Assembly (NCBI RefSeq): GCF_003269065.1 | Contig: NZ_QLTA01000049.1 | Span: 1 to 39,967, forward strand | Source of the DNA: Paracidovorax anthurii | GTDB taxonomy: Bacteria; Pseudomonadota; Gammaproteobacteria; Burkholderiales; Burkholderiaceae_C | Direction of reading: 5' to 3' | Length of the DNA stretch: 39,967 nucleotides | Shown here: in pieces, positions 6,801-17,177 of the stretch | Layout of the letters: every line of letters starts with the position of its first letter | How positions within the stretch are numbered: position 1 is the first letter of the stretch | Position numbers and translations under genes: made by a program | Notes under the pieces: model-generated | Seen by the model: only the letters and a program-made list of their open reading frames with translations | Database searches by the model: none | Told to the model about the DNA's origin: nothing

Positions 6801-8033
6801 TCAGGCGCGGAAACTCAGGAAGGTCACGTCGTCGCGCCGGCCGTGCTCGCCCTGCCACTCCTGCAGGCAGGCCAGCACGGCGCGGTTGATCTCGGCGGGG
6901 CTGCCGTCGCGGTGGCACAGCAGCAGCTCCCGCAGGCGCCGCTTGCCCAGCGCGATGGCGCGCGGGCCGCCCACCTGGTCGGTCAAGCCGTCCGTCGTGA
7001 TGAACACCAGGCTGCCGGCGGGCAGCTCCAGACACTGGTTCTGCCAGGCGTAGTCCGGTTCGCTGTCCACGTAGCCCACGCCTTTGCGCTGCCCCTCGAC
7101 GACCTCCACGGCATCGGCGCCCGGCCGCAGCACGTACAGCGACAGGCGCGCGCCCGCGAACACCAGCCGCGCGGACGCGGGCTCGAACCAGAAGCACGCC
7201 GCATCCATGCCGTCGTCCGAGCCGGGCGTCTCGTCCTTGCCGTCCACCTGGCCCAGGACCTGCTTGATGCTGCGGTTGACGCTGCCCAGCAGGCAGGCCG
7301 GGTCCCGTGCGCCGTGGCGCTCGATGGCCTGGCCCAGGCTGGTGGACGCGATCAGCGTCATGAAGGCCCCGGGGACACCGTGGCCGGTGCAGTCGGCCAC
7401 GGCACCGAACCACCCGCCGTCGGCGACGCAGAACTGGTAGAAGTCGCCCCCCACCACGTCGCGCGGCTGCCAGACCAGATCGGCATCGGCGCAGGCACTC
7501 GCCAGGGCATCGCGGGAAGTGCGCAGCGTGGACTGCTGGATCACGCTGGCGTACTCGATGCTGTGCATGATCTGCCGGTTGCGCGAGACCTGCATGTCCG
7601 CCACCACGCGCATCAGTTGCAGGCCATTGCCCACGCCGGCGAACGCCCCGTCGCGCGTGATGATGAATCCATCGGACAGCGCCTTCTCGCCGCACTCCAC
7701 CGTGCGGACGGTGAGCGTGTCGATGTCCATGGCCGCATCCACGACGAGCGGCTCCTTGTCCATGAAGGCGATGCAGCTCTTGCGGCCATACAGCTCCATG
7801 CGGAACTGCTTGCTCATCTGCGAGAGAAAGATGTTGCGGTTGATCAGCCCGATGGGCCGCGTGCCTTCCACCACCGGCAAGGCGATCAAGTCGCGGTGCT
7901 GGCTGAACACCTCCAGAACCTCTTCGTTGGTCTGGCCGGTGGTCATGCACGGTACGCCGATGCAGAGGTCCGCGGCGCTGGGAGGACGGAAACGTGGACG
8001 GAACTCGGTCAAATACGCACGGGAATCGAGCAT
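6801..8033 (-). CDS. CBS-domain PP2C/SpoIIE-type phosphatase (SiaA-like)
   Basis: The 410-residue protein opens with a CBS-pair-like sensory region (residues about 25-150, with repeated PVVEGTRPIGLINR and DGFIITRDGAFAGVGNG elements), then a linker, then a PPM/SpoIIE phosphatase domain from about 185. Metal-binding motifs are present: VGGDFYQF (Asp197), DCTGHGVPGAFMT (from 214), TTDGLTDQ and RRDDVTFL. By position it takes the role of SiaA, which dephosphorylates SiaC. Classical Pseudomonas SiaA is a membrane protein with a periplasmic sensor and HAMP domain; this one has no membrane segment and probably senses a cytoplasmic ligand such as an adenosyl nucleotide through CBS domains. It is the first gene of the cassette. 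Confidence 0.87.
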   Translation of the reverse strand: MLDSRAYLTEFRPRFRPPSAADLCIGVPCMTTGQTNEEVLEVFSQHRDLIALPVVEGTRPIGLINRNIFLSQMSKQFRMELYGRKSCIAFMDKEPLVVDAAMDIDTLTVRTVECGEKALSDGFIITRDGAFAGVGNGLQLMRVVADMQVSRNRQIMHSIEYASVIQQSTLRTSRDALASACADADLVWQPRDVVGGDFYQFCVADGGWFGAVADCTGHGVPGAFMTLIASTSLGQAIERHGARDPACLLGSVNRSIKQVLGQVDGKDETPGSDDGMDAACFWFEPASARLVFAGARLSLYVLRPGADAVEVVEGQRKGVGYVDSEPDYAWQNQCLELPAGSLVFITTDGLTDQVGGPRAIALGKRRLRELLLCHRDGSPAEINRAVLACLQEWQGEHGRRDDVTFLSFRA

Positions 8034-8068
8034 GCCTGCGGCGTCGGAAATGATGTCAGCAAATGTTA

Positions 8069-8096
8069 ATGACGGAACATTTCCATTTGATGACGG
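8069..8096. promoter_or_regulatory. direct repeat upstream of the sia cassette
   Basis: ATGACGG occurs at 8069-8075 and again at 8090-8096, 21 bases apart (two helical turns), within an AT-richer stretch about 35-60 bases upstream of the phosphatase start codon. The spacing is that of an activator or repressor site. No regulator is known for it. Confidence 0.3.
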
Positions 8097-8173
8097 TTCC
8101 TGTCACACAAGCCTGCGGCGGGGGGGGCTCGCCGGACCGCCAGGACGGCCCCGCCCATGGCGCGGTCACGCCC

Positions 8174-8869
8174 TCACACCTCCAGCCACTCCTTGCGCAC
8201 CGCCGTGTTTTCGCGCAGCCCCTCGGGCGTGCCGTCGTACACGATGCTGCCGTGGCCCATGACCAGCGCGCGGTCCGAGATGCGCATCGCGATGGTGAGC
8301 TTCTGCTCGATCAGCAGCACCGAGACGCCGCGCTCGCGGATCTTCTGCAGGTACTCGCCCACCTGCTCCACGATCTTGGGCGCGAGGCCCTCGGTGGGCT
8401 CGTCGATGATGATCAGGTCCGGGTCGCCCATGAGCGTGCGGCAGAGCGTGAGCATCTGCTGCTCGCCGCCCGACATCACGCCCGCCTCGGTGTGCTGGCG
8501 CTCCTTCAGGCGCGGGAACATCGCATACATGTCGTCGAAGCCCCAGCGGCTGCCCCGGCCGCGGCCCTTCTGGCCCAGCAGCAGGTTCTGGTGCACGGTG
8601 AGGTTGGGGAACACGTCGCGGCTCTCGGGCACGTAGCCCAGGCCCAGGTGGGCGATCTCGTAGGGCTTGCGGCCCGTGAGCGGGCGGCCCTTCCACGCCA
8701 TCGTGCCCTCCCACTGCACGAGGCCCATGACGGCCTTGGCCGTGGTGGAGCGGCCCGAGCCGTTGCGCCCCAGCAGGGCCACGATCTCGCCGGGCGCCAC
8801 GTCGAAGCCCACGCCGTGCAGCACGTGGCTCTTGCCATAGTAGGCATGCAGATCCTGTATGTGCAGCAT
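8174..8869 (-). CDS. livF: branched-chain-type ABC transporter ATPase LivF
   Basis: A 231-residue ABC ATPase of the LivF group that, with LivG, powers a HAAT-family importer. Walker A reads GRNGSGRST, with Arg where most ATPases have Lys; from memory this substitution also occurs in other LivF proteins. The signature (MSGGEQQML), Walker B (LIIIDEPTEGL) and the switch region (LLIEQKL) are normal. The ATG at 8869 was preferred over a longer frame because it precedes the conserved opening and lies two bases after the livG stop. It is the last gene of a livKHMGF-ordered operon. Confidence 0.9.
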   Translation of the reverse strand: MLHIQDLHAYYGKSHVLHGVGFDVAPGEIVALLGRNGSGRSTTAKAVMGLVQWEGTMAWKGRPLTGRKPYEIAHLGLGYVPESRDVFPNLTVHQNLLLGQKGRGRGSRWGFDDMYAMFPRLKERQHTEAGVMSGGEQQMLTLCRTLMGDPDLIIIDEPTEGLAPKIVEQVGEYLQKIRERGVSVLLIEQKLTIAMRISDRALVMGHGSIVYDGTPEGLRENTAVRKEWLEV

Positions 8870-8870
8870 C

Positions 8871-9659
8871 TCAGTGCCCCTCCGCCTGTTGCGACGCGAT
8901 GACTGAGCCGAGGTAGGCTTCCTGCACGCGCGGGTTGGCACGCACGGCTTCGGGTGTGTCGAAGGCGATCACCTCGCCGTACACCACCACGGCGATGCGG
9001 TCCGCGAGGCCGAAGACCACGCCCATGTCGTGCTCCACGGTGAGCAGGGTGCGCCCCTCGGTGACCTCGCGGATGAGCTGGATGAAGCGCGCCGTCTCGC
9101 TCTTGCTCATGCCGGCCGTGGGTTCGTCCAGCAGGATCACGCTGGCGCCGCCCGCGATGGTGATGCCGATCTCCAGCGCGCGCTGCTCGGCATAGGTGAG
9201 GTTCATGGCCAGCGTGTCGCGCTTGGTCCCCAGATGGATCTGCTCCAGCAGCGCCTCGGCCCGCGCGTTCGCGTCGTGCAGGCGCGAGAGGAAGCGCCAG
9301 AAGCTGTAGCGGTAGCCCAGGCTCCAGAGCACGCCGCAGCGCAGGTTCTCGAACACGCTGAGCTTGGGGAAGATGTTGGTGATCTGGAAGCTGCGCGACA
9401 GGCCTAGGCGGTTGATCTCGTAGGGCGCCTTGCCGTCGATGCGCTGACCGTGCAGCAGCACCTCGCCGCTCGAAGGGCCGAAGCGCCCGCTGACCAGATT
9501 GAACAGCGTGGACTTGCCAGCGCCGTTGGGCCCGATGATGGCCACGCGCTCGCCCGCGCGCACCGACAGGTTGGCCCCCCGGATGATCTCGGTCTTGCCG
9601 AAGCGCTTGCGCAGGTCGCGCAGCTCCAGCGCCGGCGTATCGCCCGCGGCCGCCATCAT
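8871..9659 (-). CDS. livG: branched-chain-type ABC transporter ATPase LivG
   Basis: A 262-residue ABC ATPase. Walker A is GPNGAGKST, the Q-loop region is SRSFQITNIFPKLSVFEN, Walker B is VILLDEPTAGMS, and the His switch is VEHDMGVVF. The signature region reads LTYAEQRALEI in place of LSGGEQR, as is common in LivG proteins. The start ATG at 9659 overlaps the livM stop codon (ATGA), giving translational coupling. It pairs with LivF on the cytoplasmic side of LivH/LivM. Confidence 0.92.
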   Translation of the reverse strand: MMAAAGDTPALELRDLRKRFGKTEIIRGANLSVRAGERVAIIGPNGAGKSTLFNLVSGRFGPSSGEVLLHGQRIDGKAPYEINRLGLSRSFQITNIFPKLSVFENLRCGVLWSLGYRYSFWRFLSRLHDANARAEALLEQIHLGTKRDTLAMNLTYAEQRALEIGITIAGGASVILLDEPTAGMSKSETARFIQLIREVTEGRTLLTVEHDMGVVFGLADRIAVVVYGEVIAFDTPEAVRANPRVQEAYLGSVIASQQAEGH

Positions 9660-10984
9660 GCGCGCCCCCTGCCGGCGGTGCCCGACTGCAGGTCGCGCTC
9701 GATCGCCTCCTGCACGGCGCCCCACTGCCGCGCGAAGTGCCGGCGGCAGAGCTCGAAGAGCCCCAGCCCGGTCGCGAACACGAGGCCCGCGCCGAACCAG
9801 CTCGACGCGCTGCGCGCATCGAGCGTGGCGCCGAGGAAGCCGATGTGCGGCCCGAGCGCCGCGTTGAGCTGCAGGTGGTAGGTCATCTCGATCATCGCCG
9901 CCGCGCCCAGCACCGCCGCCAGCGCCGTGCCGGCGAGCGCCAGGTAGGCCGGCGCCAGCGCGCGCAGGCGGCCATGGCGCGCCACGCGCAGGTTCATCAT
10001 GACGAGGCTCGCGATGCCGCCCGGCGCGTACATCACCATGAAGAGGAACACGAGGCCCAGGTACAGCAGCCAGGCCTTGGACAGCTCCGACAGCAGCACC
10101 GAGGCGAACACCAGCAGCACCGCGCCGATGATGGGCCCGAAGAAGAACGTGGCGCCGCCCAGGAAGGTGAACAGCAGGTACGAGCCCGAGCGCATCACGC
10201 TCACGCTGTCGGCGGCGGTGACGATCTCGAAATTGATCGCCGCCAGCGCCCCGCCGATGCCCGCGAAGAAGCCCGCGATGATGAAGGCGTAGTAGCGCAC
10301 GCGCTGCGTGTTGTAGCCGATGAACTCCACGCGCTCGGGGTTGTCGCGCACGGCGTTCAGGATGCGGCCCAGCGGCGTGCCCGTGAAGGCGAACATCAGC
10401 GCAGTGCACACGAAACAGTAGGCCGCGATCAGGTAGTACACCTGGATGGCGGGCCCGAAGCCGATGCCGAAGAAGCCCTTGCCGTAAACCCGGTCGGTGG
10501 TGATGCCGCCCTCGCCGCCGAAGAACTCCGGGAACATCAGCGCCATGGACGCCATCAGCTCGCCGATGCCCAGCGTGATCATCGCGAAGGTGGTGCCCGA
10601 TTTCTTGGTCGTGACGAAACCCAGCAGCACCGCGAAGAACATGCCCGCCAGCCCGCCCACCAGCGGGATCAGCACCAGCGGCACGGGCAGCGCGCCCTGG
10701 CCCGCCCAGTTCATCGCATGCACGGCCATGAACGAGCCCATCCCGGTATAGACCGCATGCCCGAAACTCAGCATGCCGCCCTGCCCCAGCAGGATGTTGT
10801 AGGACAAGCAGATGATGATGAGGTAGCCGATCTGCGCGAGCATGGTGAGCGCGAGGCTGCTCGTGAACACCCTGGGCGCCAGGATGAGCATGAGCGCGAA
10901 CAGGCTCCAGACCACGGCGCGGCCGATGTTCAGCGGCCGGAAACGGTAGTGGCTGCCCGCGCTGGAAGAGGAAGTCGTTGGCAT
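9656..10984 (-). CDS. livM: branched-chain-type ABC transporter permease LivM, extended
   Basis: A 442-residue integral membrane permease of the LivM family, with many hydrophobic helices and the family motif around LSYNILLGQGGMLSFGHAVYTG (residues about 60-80) and the GGATFFFGPIIGA segment. LivM proteins are usually about 320-370 residues. Here roughly 90 extra C-terminal residues follow the last usual helix (after LVMMNLRV) and contain about two more hydrophobic segments and a charged tail. It forms the transmembrane channel with LivH. It starts six bases after the livH stop and overlaps livG at its end. Confidence 0.9.
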   Translation of the reverse strand: MPTTSSSSAGSHYRFRPLNIGRAVVWSLFALMLILAPRVFTSSLALTMLAQIGYLIIICLSYNILLGQGGMLSFGHAVYTGMGSFMAVHAMNWAGQGALPVPLVLIPLVGGLAGMFFAVLLGFVTTKKSGTTFAMITLGIGELMASMALMFPEFFGGEGGITTDRVYGKGFFGIGFGPAIQVYYLIAAYCFVCTALMFAFTGTPLGRILNAVRDNPERVEFIGYNTQRVRYYAFIIAGFFAGIGGALAAINFEIVTAADSVSVMRSGSYLLFTFLGGATFFFGPIIGAVLLVFASVLLSELSKAWLLYLGLVFLFMVMYAPGGIASLVMMNLRVARHGRLRALAPAYLALAGTALAAVLGAAAMIEMTYHLQLNAALGPHIGFLGATLDARSASSWFGAGLVFATGLGLFELCRRHFARQWGAVQEAIERDLQSGTAGRGRA

Positions 10985-10990
10985 GGGGGA

Positions 10991-11944
10991 TCAGTCCTCC
11001 CGGGTTCCGAGCAGGCCCTTGGGGCGGAAGATGAGGATCAGCACCAGGAACAGGTACGGCAGGATGGGCGCGACCTGCGAGATCGTGAGCTTGAGCACCG
11101 GGTAGCCGAAGGTCTGCTCCGTCACAGCCACGCCCACCGCGCGCAGCGCATGCACCATGGAGTAATCGAGCGCCACCGCGAAGGTCTGCACCAGCCCGAT
11201 GAGGAGCGAGGCGAGGAACGCCCCCGCGAGCGAGCCCATGCCGCCCACGACCACCACCACGAAGATGATCGAGCCCACCGAGGCCGCCATGGCCGGCTCG
11301 GTCACGTAGGTGTTGCCGCCGATCACGCCCGCCAGCCCCGCCAGCGCGCAGCCCCCGCCGAAGACCAGCATGAACACGCGCGGCACGTTGTGGCCCAGCG
11401 CCTCCACCATCTCGGGCTGCTTGAGCGCGGCCTGGATCACGAGGCCGATGCGCGTGCGCGTGAGCACCAGCCACACCGACGCCAGCATCAGCAGCGCCAC
11501 CAGCATCACGAAGGAGCGCGACTTGGGGAACTGCGTGCCGTACAGCGTGAAAAGCGGCCCCTGCAGCTGCGGCGGCAGGCCGTAGGGCACGGTGGAGCGG
11601 CCCCAGACCAGTTGCACGAGTTCCAGGATCAGGTAAGAGAGGCCGAAGGTCACGAGCAGCTCGGGCACGTGGCCGAACTTGTGCACGCGGCGCAGCGCGT
11701 AGCGCTCGAAGGCCGCGCCCAGCAGGCCCACGGCCAAGGGCGCGATGAACAGCGCGGGCCAGAAGCCCAGCACGCCCGAGAGCGTGTAGGCGAAATAGGC
11801 GCCGAGCATGTAGAAGCTGGTGTGCGCGAAGTTGAGCACGCCCATCATGCTGAAGATCAGCGTCAGCCCGGAGCTGAGCATGAACAGCAGCAGCCCGTAG
11901 CTCACGCCGTTCAGCAGGGAGATGACGAAAAACTCGAGGTTCAT
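10991..11944 (-). CDS. livH: branched-chain-type ABC transporter permease LivH
   Basis: A 317-residue permease of the LivH family with about eight hydrophobic helices. The opening NLEFFVISLLNGVSYGLLLF and the segment SSGLTLIFSMMGVLNFAHTSFYMLGAY are characteristic. It partners LivM to translocate branched-chain amino acids, amides or related organic solutes. It follows livK after a gap of about 100 bases that contains a terminator-like hairpin, so it may be expressed at a lower level than the binding protein. Confidence 0.92.
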   Translation of the reverse strand: MNLEFFVISLLNGVSYGLLLFMLSSGLTLIFSMMGVLNFAHTSFYMLGAYFAYTLSGVLGFWPALFIAPLAVGLLGAAFERYALRRVHKFGHVPELLVTFGLSYLILELVQLVWGRSTVPYGLPPQLQGPLFTLYGTQFPKSRSFVMLVALLMLASVWLVLTRTRIGLVIQAALKQPEMVEALGHNVPRVFMLVFGGGCALAGLAGVIGGNTYVTEPAMAASVGSIIFVVVVVGGMGSLAGAFLASLLIGLVQTFAVALDYSMVHALRAVGVAVTEQTFGYPVLKLTISQVAPILPYLFLVLILIFRPKGLLGTRED

Positions 11945-11983
11945 CGAAAGGAGCGCCGCGCGGCGCGGGACGGAGGCGGGGTG

Positions 11984-12010
11984 AAAAAAAGGCCCGATGG
12001 TGCGCGGGCC
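11984..12010 (-). terminator. hairpin between livK and livH (attenuator-like)
   Basis: On the - strand, GGCCCG (12010-12005) and CGGGCC (11996-11991) form a six-base-pair stem followed directly by seven T residues (A7 at 11984-11990). It has the form of an intrinsic terminator. Its place between the binding-protein gene and the permease genes suggests partial termination that favours the binding protein. Confidence 0.6.
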
Positions 12011-12047
12011 TCTGGAAACGCGGGTCCGCCCGGGGCGGCCCGCGCCG

Positions 12048-13283
12048 TCACGAAGGCCGCTTCATCTGGCAGGAGCTCGGCGTGCTGGCCACGTAGGGCT
12101 CGTAGTACTTCACGGGCACGAAGGTGTAGCCCGTATTCTCCGCGTCGTTGGGGTACTTGCCGCCCGCCTTCTCCCAGCGGGAGACGAACAGGCCCTGCTG
12201 GAGCTGGTGGTCGGTCTTGCGCATCTCCACCTCGCCGTTGAAGCTGTTGAACTTCAGGCCCTCCAGCACGGCGGCGACCTTCACGGGGTCGGTGCTCCTG
12301 GCCTTCACGAAGCCCGCGTCGAGCATCGCGAACGCGTGGTACACGGCGCCGGTGTACATGTCGTCGTTGAACTTCTTCTTGTAGTCGGCCACCACGCGGC
12401 CGATGCCGCCCGGCAGGTTCAAGTGGTTGTACGACACCATGTACACCCGCCCCGCCGCGCCCGCGCCCATGGCCGTGGGCGCGCCCGTCACGCCGCCGTA
12501 GTAGGTGTAGAAATTGACGTTGGAGAGGCCCGCGTCGTTCGCGGCCTTGATGAGCAGCGCGAGGTCGGAGCCCCAGTTGCCGGTGATGACCGAGTCCGCG
12601 CCCGACTGGCGGATCTTGGCGATGTAGGGCGCGAAGTCGCGCACCTGGGCGAGCGGGTGCAGGTCGTCACCCACGATCTGCACGTCGGGCCGCTTGCGCG
12701 CGAGGTTCTCCTTGGCGTACTTGGAGACCTGCTGGCCGTGCGAGTAGTTCTGGTTGATGAGGTAGACCTTCTTCACGTCCGGCAGGTCCTTCATGAAGGT
12801 GGTCATGGCCTCCATCTTCATCGAGGTGTCCGCGTCGAGGCGGAAGTGCCAGTAGCTGCACTTGCTGTTGGTGAGGTCCGGGTCCACCGCGGCGTAGTTG
12901 AGGTAGACCACCTCTTTGCCGGGGTTGCGCGCGTTGTGCTTTTCCAGCGCGTCCATGATGGCGAGCGCCGGGCCCGAGCCGTTGCCCTGTACCACGTAGC
13001 GCGCGCCCTGGTCCATCGCGGAGCGCAGCGCGCTGGTCGTCTCCTGCGGGCTCAGCTTGTTGTCGATGCCGATGATCTCGAACTTCACGCCCGAGGCGTT
13101 CTTCCTGCTGAACTCATCGGCCAGGAACTGGAAGCTCTTGAGCTGGTTCGTGCCCACCGCCGCCATCAGCCCCGAGAGCGGGTCGAGCCAGGCGATCTTC
13201 ACCGTCTCGCCCTTTTGGGCGAATGCAGCGCATGTCGCCGCCAACATTACGGATGCAGCTACTGCTTTGATAGCAAACCTCAT
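12048..13283 (-). CDS. livK: branched-chain-type ABC transporter substrate-binding protein LivK
   Basis: A 411-residue periplasmic binding protein with a Sec signal peptide (residues 1-22, ending TCAAFA before QKGE). The mature part begins VKIAWLDPLSGLMAAVGTNQ, the typical periplasmic-binding fold type I start of the Leu/Ile/Val family, with later family segments such as VVQGNGSGPALAI and SDLALLIKAANDAG. The ligand cannot be read from the sequence. Neighbouring genes encode the remaining transporter parts and, upstream, an acyl-CoA ligase, so an organic acid or amide is possible as well as amino acids. Start codon chosen for the signal peptide, with AGGAG about nine bases before it. Confidence 0.9.
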   Translation of the reverse strand: MRFAIKAVAASVMLAATCAAFAQKGETVKIAWLDPLSGLMAAVGTNQLKSFQFLADEFSRKNASGVKFEIIGIDNKLSPQETTSALRSAMDQGARYVVQGNGSGPALAIMDALEKHNARNPGKEVVYLNYAAVDPDLTNSKCSYWHFRLDADTSMKMEAMTTFMKDLPDVKKVYLINQNYSHGQQVSKYAKENLARKRPDVQIVGDDLHPLAQVRDFAPYIAKIRQSGADSVITGNWGSDLALLIKAANDAGLSNVNFYTYYGGVTGAPTAMGAGAAGRVYMVSYNHLNLPGGIGRVVADYKKKFNDDMYTGAVYHAFAMLDAGFVKARSTDPVKVAAVLEGLKFNSFNGEVEMRKTDHQLQQGLFVSRWEKAGGKYPNDAENTGYTFVPVKYYEPYVASTPSSCQMKRPS

Positions 13284-13416
13284 CGCCTGTCTCCTTGTGT
13301 GCTGGGGGGTAACCGAACACGCCGCAGCGTACAGGCGAGGCCCGGGGCGGTGTTCAGGGATTCACCCTAGCGCCTATCCCGCAGGCGACTCGCGCGCCCG
13401 CGGGCCCATTTCACCT

Positions 13417-15057
<1,641 letters not shown>

Positions 15058-15231
15058 GGTGTCTCCTTGTGTTCTGGTGAGAATGGGTCGGTTCCTTATC
15101 CTACCCGTGCGATTTGCCCGCCCGGCCCCCGGCAAGCCCGCAGCGGCGCGGGCTTGTCGCCCGGTTGACAGCCCGCCCCGCGGCAGCGCCCAAGCCCCTG
15201 CGGCGGGCCGTGGCAAAGCCGCTCGGAGACA

Positions 15232-16731
15232 ATGGCGCGGATGACCTCCATCGACTCCACCGCCCCCGCGGCCGAGGCGCATCCGGGCCTGCGATGGCGC
15301 AACGGCTTCGCCGCGCTGGGGCCCGACTTCTTCACCGAACTCGCGCCCACGCCGCTGCCCGACCCGTACTGGATCGCCGGCAGCACCGACACCGCCGGCC
15401 TGATCGGCCTGGCGCCGGGCTGGCTGGGCAGCGATGCCGCGCGGCAGGTGCTCTCGGGCAACGCGCTGCTGCACGGCATGCGGCCGCTGGCCAGCGTGTA
15501 CAGCGGCCACCAGTTCGGCGTCTGGGCCGGGCAGCTCGGCGACGGCCGCGCCATCCTGCTGGGCGAGACCGAGGGCGGATACGAGGTGCAGCTCAAGGGC
15601 AGCGGTCGCACGCCCTACTCCCGCATGGGCGACGGCCGCGCCGTGCTGCGCTCGTCGGTCCGCGAATTCCTCTGCAGCGAGGCCATGCATGCGCTGGGCA
15701 TCCCCACGACGCGCGCGCTCGCCCTCACCGGCTCGCCCGCGCCCGTGGTGCGCGAGGAGATCGAGACGGCCGCCGTGGTCACGCGCGTGGCGCCCAGCTT
15801 CATCCGCTTCGGGCACTTCGAGCACTTCGCCGCGCGCGACCAGGAGCCGCAGCTGCGCGCCCTCGCCGACTACGTGATCGACCGTTACTACCCCGCCTGC
15901 CGCGACGCCGGGCCGGCATCCGGCGGCCATCCTTACGCGGCGCTGCTGCGCACCGTGAGCGAGCGCACCGCCGCCCTCGTCGCGCAGTGGCAGGCCGTGG
16001 GCTTCTGCCACGGTGTGATGAACACCGACAACATGAGCATCCTGGGGCTGACCATCGACTACGGCCCCTTCCAGTTCCTGGATGCCTTCGACCCCGGCCA
16101 CATCTGCAACCACAGCGACGGCCAGGGCCGCTACGCCTTCGACCAGCAGCCGCAGGTCGCGTACTGGAACCTGTTCTGCCTGGGCCAGGCCCTCATGCCG
16201 CTGATCGGCGACACCGGCCTCGCGCAGGCCGCGCTCGAGTCCTACCGCAGCGTGTTCCCCGCCGAATTCATGCGCCGCATGCGCGCCAAGCTCGGGCTCT
16301 CGGCACCGCGCGAGGGCGACGCCGCGCTCGTGGACGGCCTGCTCGGCCTGCTGGCCCGGCACGCGGTGGACCACACCCTCTTCTGGCGGCGCCTCTCCGG
16401 GGCCGTGGCCTCGCAGGACTTCACGCCCGTGCGCGACCTCTTCCCGGACCGCGCCGCATGGGATGCCTGGCTGCTACAGTATTCAGAGCACCTCAGCCAG
16501 GAAGATCAGCGACATGCGGCCGATCTGATGCTGAAAACCACCCCCCGGTTCGTCCTGCGCAACCACCTGGGCGAACTCGCCATCCGTGCGGCCAGGGCCG
16601 GCGACTTCGCTCCGCTGCAGGCGCTGCAGGCCGTGCTCGCGCGGCCCTTCGACGAGCACCCTGGCCGCGAGGAGTGGGCCGGCTTTCCGCCCGACTGGGC
16701 GTCCTCCATCGAAATCAGTTGTTCATCATGA
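15232..16731 (+). CDS. selO: protein adenylyltransferase SelO (YdiU)
   Basis: A 499-residue pseudokinase of the SelO/YdiU family, which transfers AMP from ATP to hydroxyl side chains of proteins, linked to redox homeostasis. Family segments are clear: [19 protein letters not shown], the [20 protein letters not shown] nucleotide-binding stretch, [10 protein letters not shown] (catalytic loop) and DYGPFQF (metal-binding Asp). The C-terminus ends Ile-Ser-Cys-Ser-Ser, keeping the conserved Cys near the end, where the eukaryotic homologue has selenocysteine. Start 15232 or 15241 are both possible. It overlaps msrB by four bases (ATGA), and the pairing with methionine sulfoxide reductase fits the redox role. 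Confidence 0.95.
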   Translation: MARMTSIDSTAPAAEAHPGLRWRNGFAALGPDFFTELAPTPLPDPYWIAGSTDTAGLIGLAPGWLGSDAARQVLSGNALLHGMRPLASVYSGHQFGVWAGQLGDGRAILLGETEGGYEVQLKGSGRTPYSRMGDGRAVLRSSVREFLCSEAMHALGIPTTRALALTGSPAPVVREEIETAAVVTRVAPSFIRFGHFEHFAARDQEPQLRALADYVIDRYYPACRDAGPASGGHPYAALLRTVSERTAALVAQWQAVGFCHGVMNTDNMSILGLTIDYGPFQFLDAFDPGHICNHSDGQGRYAFDQQPQVAYWNLFCLGQALMPLIGDTGLAQAALESYRSVFPAEFMRRMRAKLGLSAPREGDAALVDGLLGLLARHAVDHTLFWRRLSGAVASQDFTPVRDLFPDRAAWDAWLLQYSEHLSQEDQRHAADLMLKTTPRFVLRNHLGELAIRAARAGDFAPLQALQAVLARPFDEHPGREEWAGFPPDWASSIEISCSS

Positions 16732-17138
16732 CCTTTCCGATCCAGAAAACCGATGCCGAATGGCAGGCCCTGCTGCGAGACAAGGGCGCCGAGCCGGCGG
16801 CCTGGCAGGTCACGCGCCACGCCGCCACCGAGCGCCCCTTCACGGGCAAGTACGAGGCGCACTGGGCGGACGGCAGCTACCACTGCGTGTGCTGCGGCGC
16901 CAAGCTGTTCGACTCCGGCACCAAGTTCGATGCCGGGTGCGGCTGGCCCAGCTTCTCGCTGGCCGTGCCGGGCGCCATCCGGGAGATCGTGGACCGCAGC
17001 CACGGCATGGTCCGCACCGAGACGGTGTGTGCACAATGCGGGGCGCACCTCGGGCACGTGTTCGAGGACGGCCCCACCCCCACCGGGCTGCGCTACTGCA
17101 TGAACTCCGCCTCGCTGGACTTCGAGCCCGGCGCCTGA
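16728..17138 (+). CDS. msrB: peptide-methionine (R)-S-oxide reductase MsrB
   Basis: A 136-residue MsrB that reduces R-methionine sulfoxide in proteins. Two zinc-binding CXXC pairs are visible, in [10 protein letters not shown] and [13 protein letters not shown], as well as the GCGWPSF segment and the active-site Cys in [11 protein letters not shown] near residue 124. Length is typical for a stand-alone MsrB. The start ATG overlaps the selO stop, indicating translational coupling. The product should be cytoplasmic, as there is no signal peptide. Confidence 0.96.
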   Translation: MTFPIQKTDAEWQALLRDKGAEPAAWQVTRHAATERPFTGKYEAHWADGSYHCVCCGAKLFDSGTKFDAGCGWPSFSLAVPGAIREIVDRSHGMVRTETVCAQCGAHLGHVFEDGPTPTGLRYCMNSASLDFEPGA

Positions 17139-17177
17139 GAAGGTGTGAAAGAACCCGGCCACCGGCCGCGTCCCCCT

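Noticed and set aside
9737-12241. 834-codon + strand open frame
   Set aside because: Antisense to livM, livH and livK; His/Glu/Arg-rich shadow without protein character.
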